Origin: Chloroflexota bacterium | GTDB taxonomy: Bacteria > Chloroflexota > Anaerolineae > Anaerolineales > UBA4823 | DNA: 36,882 nt | Direction of reading: 5' to 3' | Assembly (NCBI GenBank): GCA_012516075.1 | Contig: JAAYXE010000084.1 | Location: forward strand, 1 to 36,882 | Shown: one piece after another, positions 36,858 through 36,882 of the stretch | How the letters are laid out: each line of letters opens with the position of its first letter | Position numbering within the stretch: position 1 is the first letter of the stretch | Program-made: the position numbers and the translations under genes | Notes under the pieces: generated by a model | What the model was told of the DNA's origin: nothing | Seen by the model: only the letters and a program-made list of their open reading frames with translations | Database searches by the model: none

Positions 36858-36882
36858 ACAGCGTGTGGGAGAACCCCCACCC
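36858..36882. repeat. partial dispersed repeat at the right edge
   Basis: CAGCGTGTGGGAGAACCCCC resembles, in inverted orientation, the GGGGGGTTCCCACACAGAGC element at 28414-28433. The window cuts it off, so the full element is not visible. Confidence 0.4.

Overview
The window is GC-rich bacterial DNA, almost certainly from the Chloroflexota and most likely an Anaerolineae-type genome. The main clue is a run of very large polytopic membrane proteins of the DUF2298 / 'Chlor_Arch_YYY' type, a family known mainly from Chloroflexi and archaea. They sit beside a mevalonate kinase, a decaprenyl-phosphate phosphoribosyltransferase-like UbiA protein, a beta' subunit with a large coiled-coil insertion, and a mixture of Shine-Dalgarno-led and apparently near-leaderless genes. 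The lineage is inferred from gene content; no rRNA is present.

Layout. 1-573: 2.7 copies of a 160-bp tandem repeat, then a long hairpin. 574-3037, minus strand: a Nudix hydrolase, and a mevalonate kinase / UbiA prenyltransferase pair. 3079-6948, plus strand: TlyA-type rRNA methyltransferase, LepA (EF4), and a flippase-like membrane protein whose 5' end overlaps lepA. 7033-10097: a tight trio of nucleotide-sugar epimerase, GT4 glycosyltransferase and SAM methyltransferase. 10146-22406: four large GT-C type membrane proteins in a row, including a 1826-residue protein that joins a GT39-like half, a duplicated beta-rich module and a DUF2298 half. 22403-23879: cytidylate kinase and a PlsC acyltransferase. 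23973-28291: a 1101-residue hybrid sensor histidine kinase and an APH/homoserine-kinase-like protein. 28292-28990: a non-coding region with repeat hairpins, a strong promoter and a structured leader. 28991-33328: rpoC, without rpoB in front. 33668-36751: a type IIA topoisomerase A subunit with a lysine/alanine/threonine-rich tail of about 200 residues. The window ends in a strong hairpin and part of a dispersed repeat.

How the genes work together. The centre (5.9-22.4 kb) reads as one cell-envelope glycan programme. The epimerase and GT4 enzyme act on the cytoplasmic side; the flippase-like protein may move lipid-linked material; the four GT-C proteins have the topology of enzymes that take sugars from polyprenyl-phosphate donors on the outer face. 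The mevalonate kinase / UbiA pair would supply polyprenyl-phosphate and possibly a polyprenyl-phosphate pentose donor. The remaining genes (tlyA, lepA, cmk, plsC, rpoC, topoisomerase) are housekeeping. The most unusual signals are the histone-H1-like tail and altered wrapping motif of the topoisomerase, the giant double-headed GT-C protein, the rpoC leader with the beta' insertion, and the structured 160-bp repeat family.
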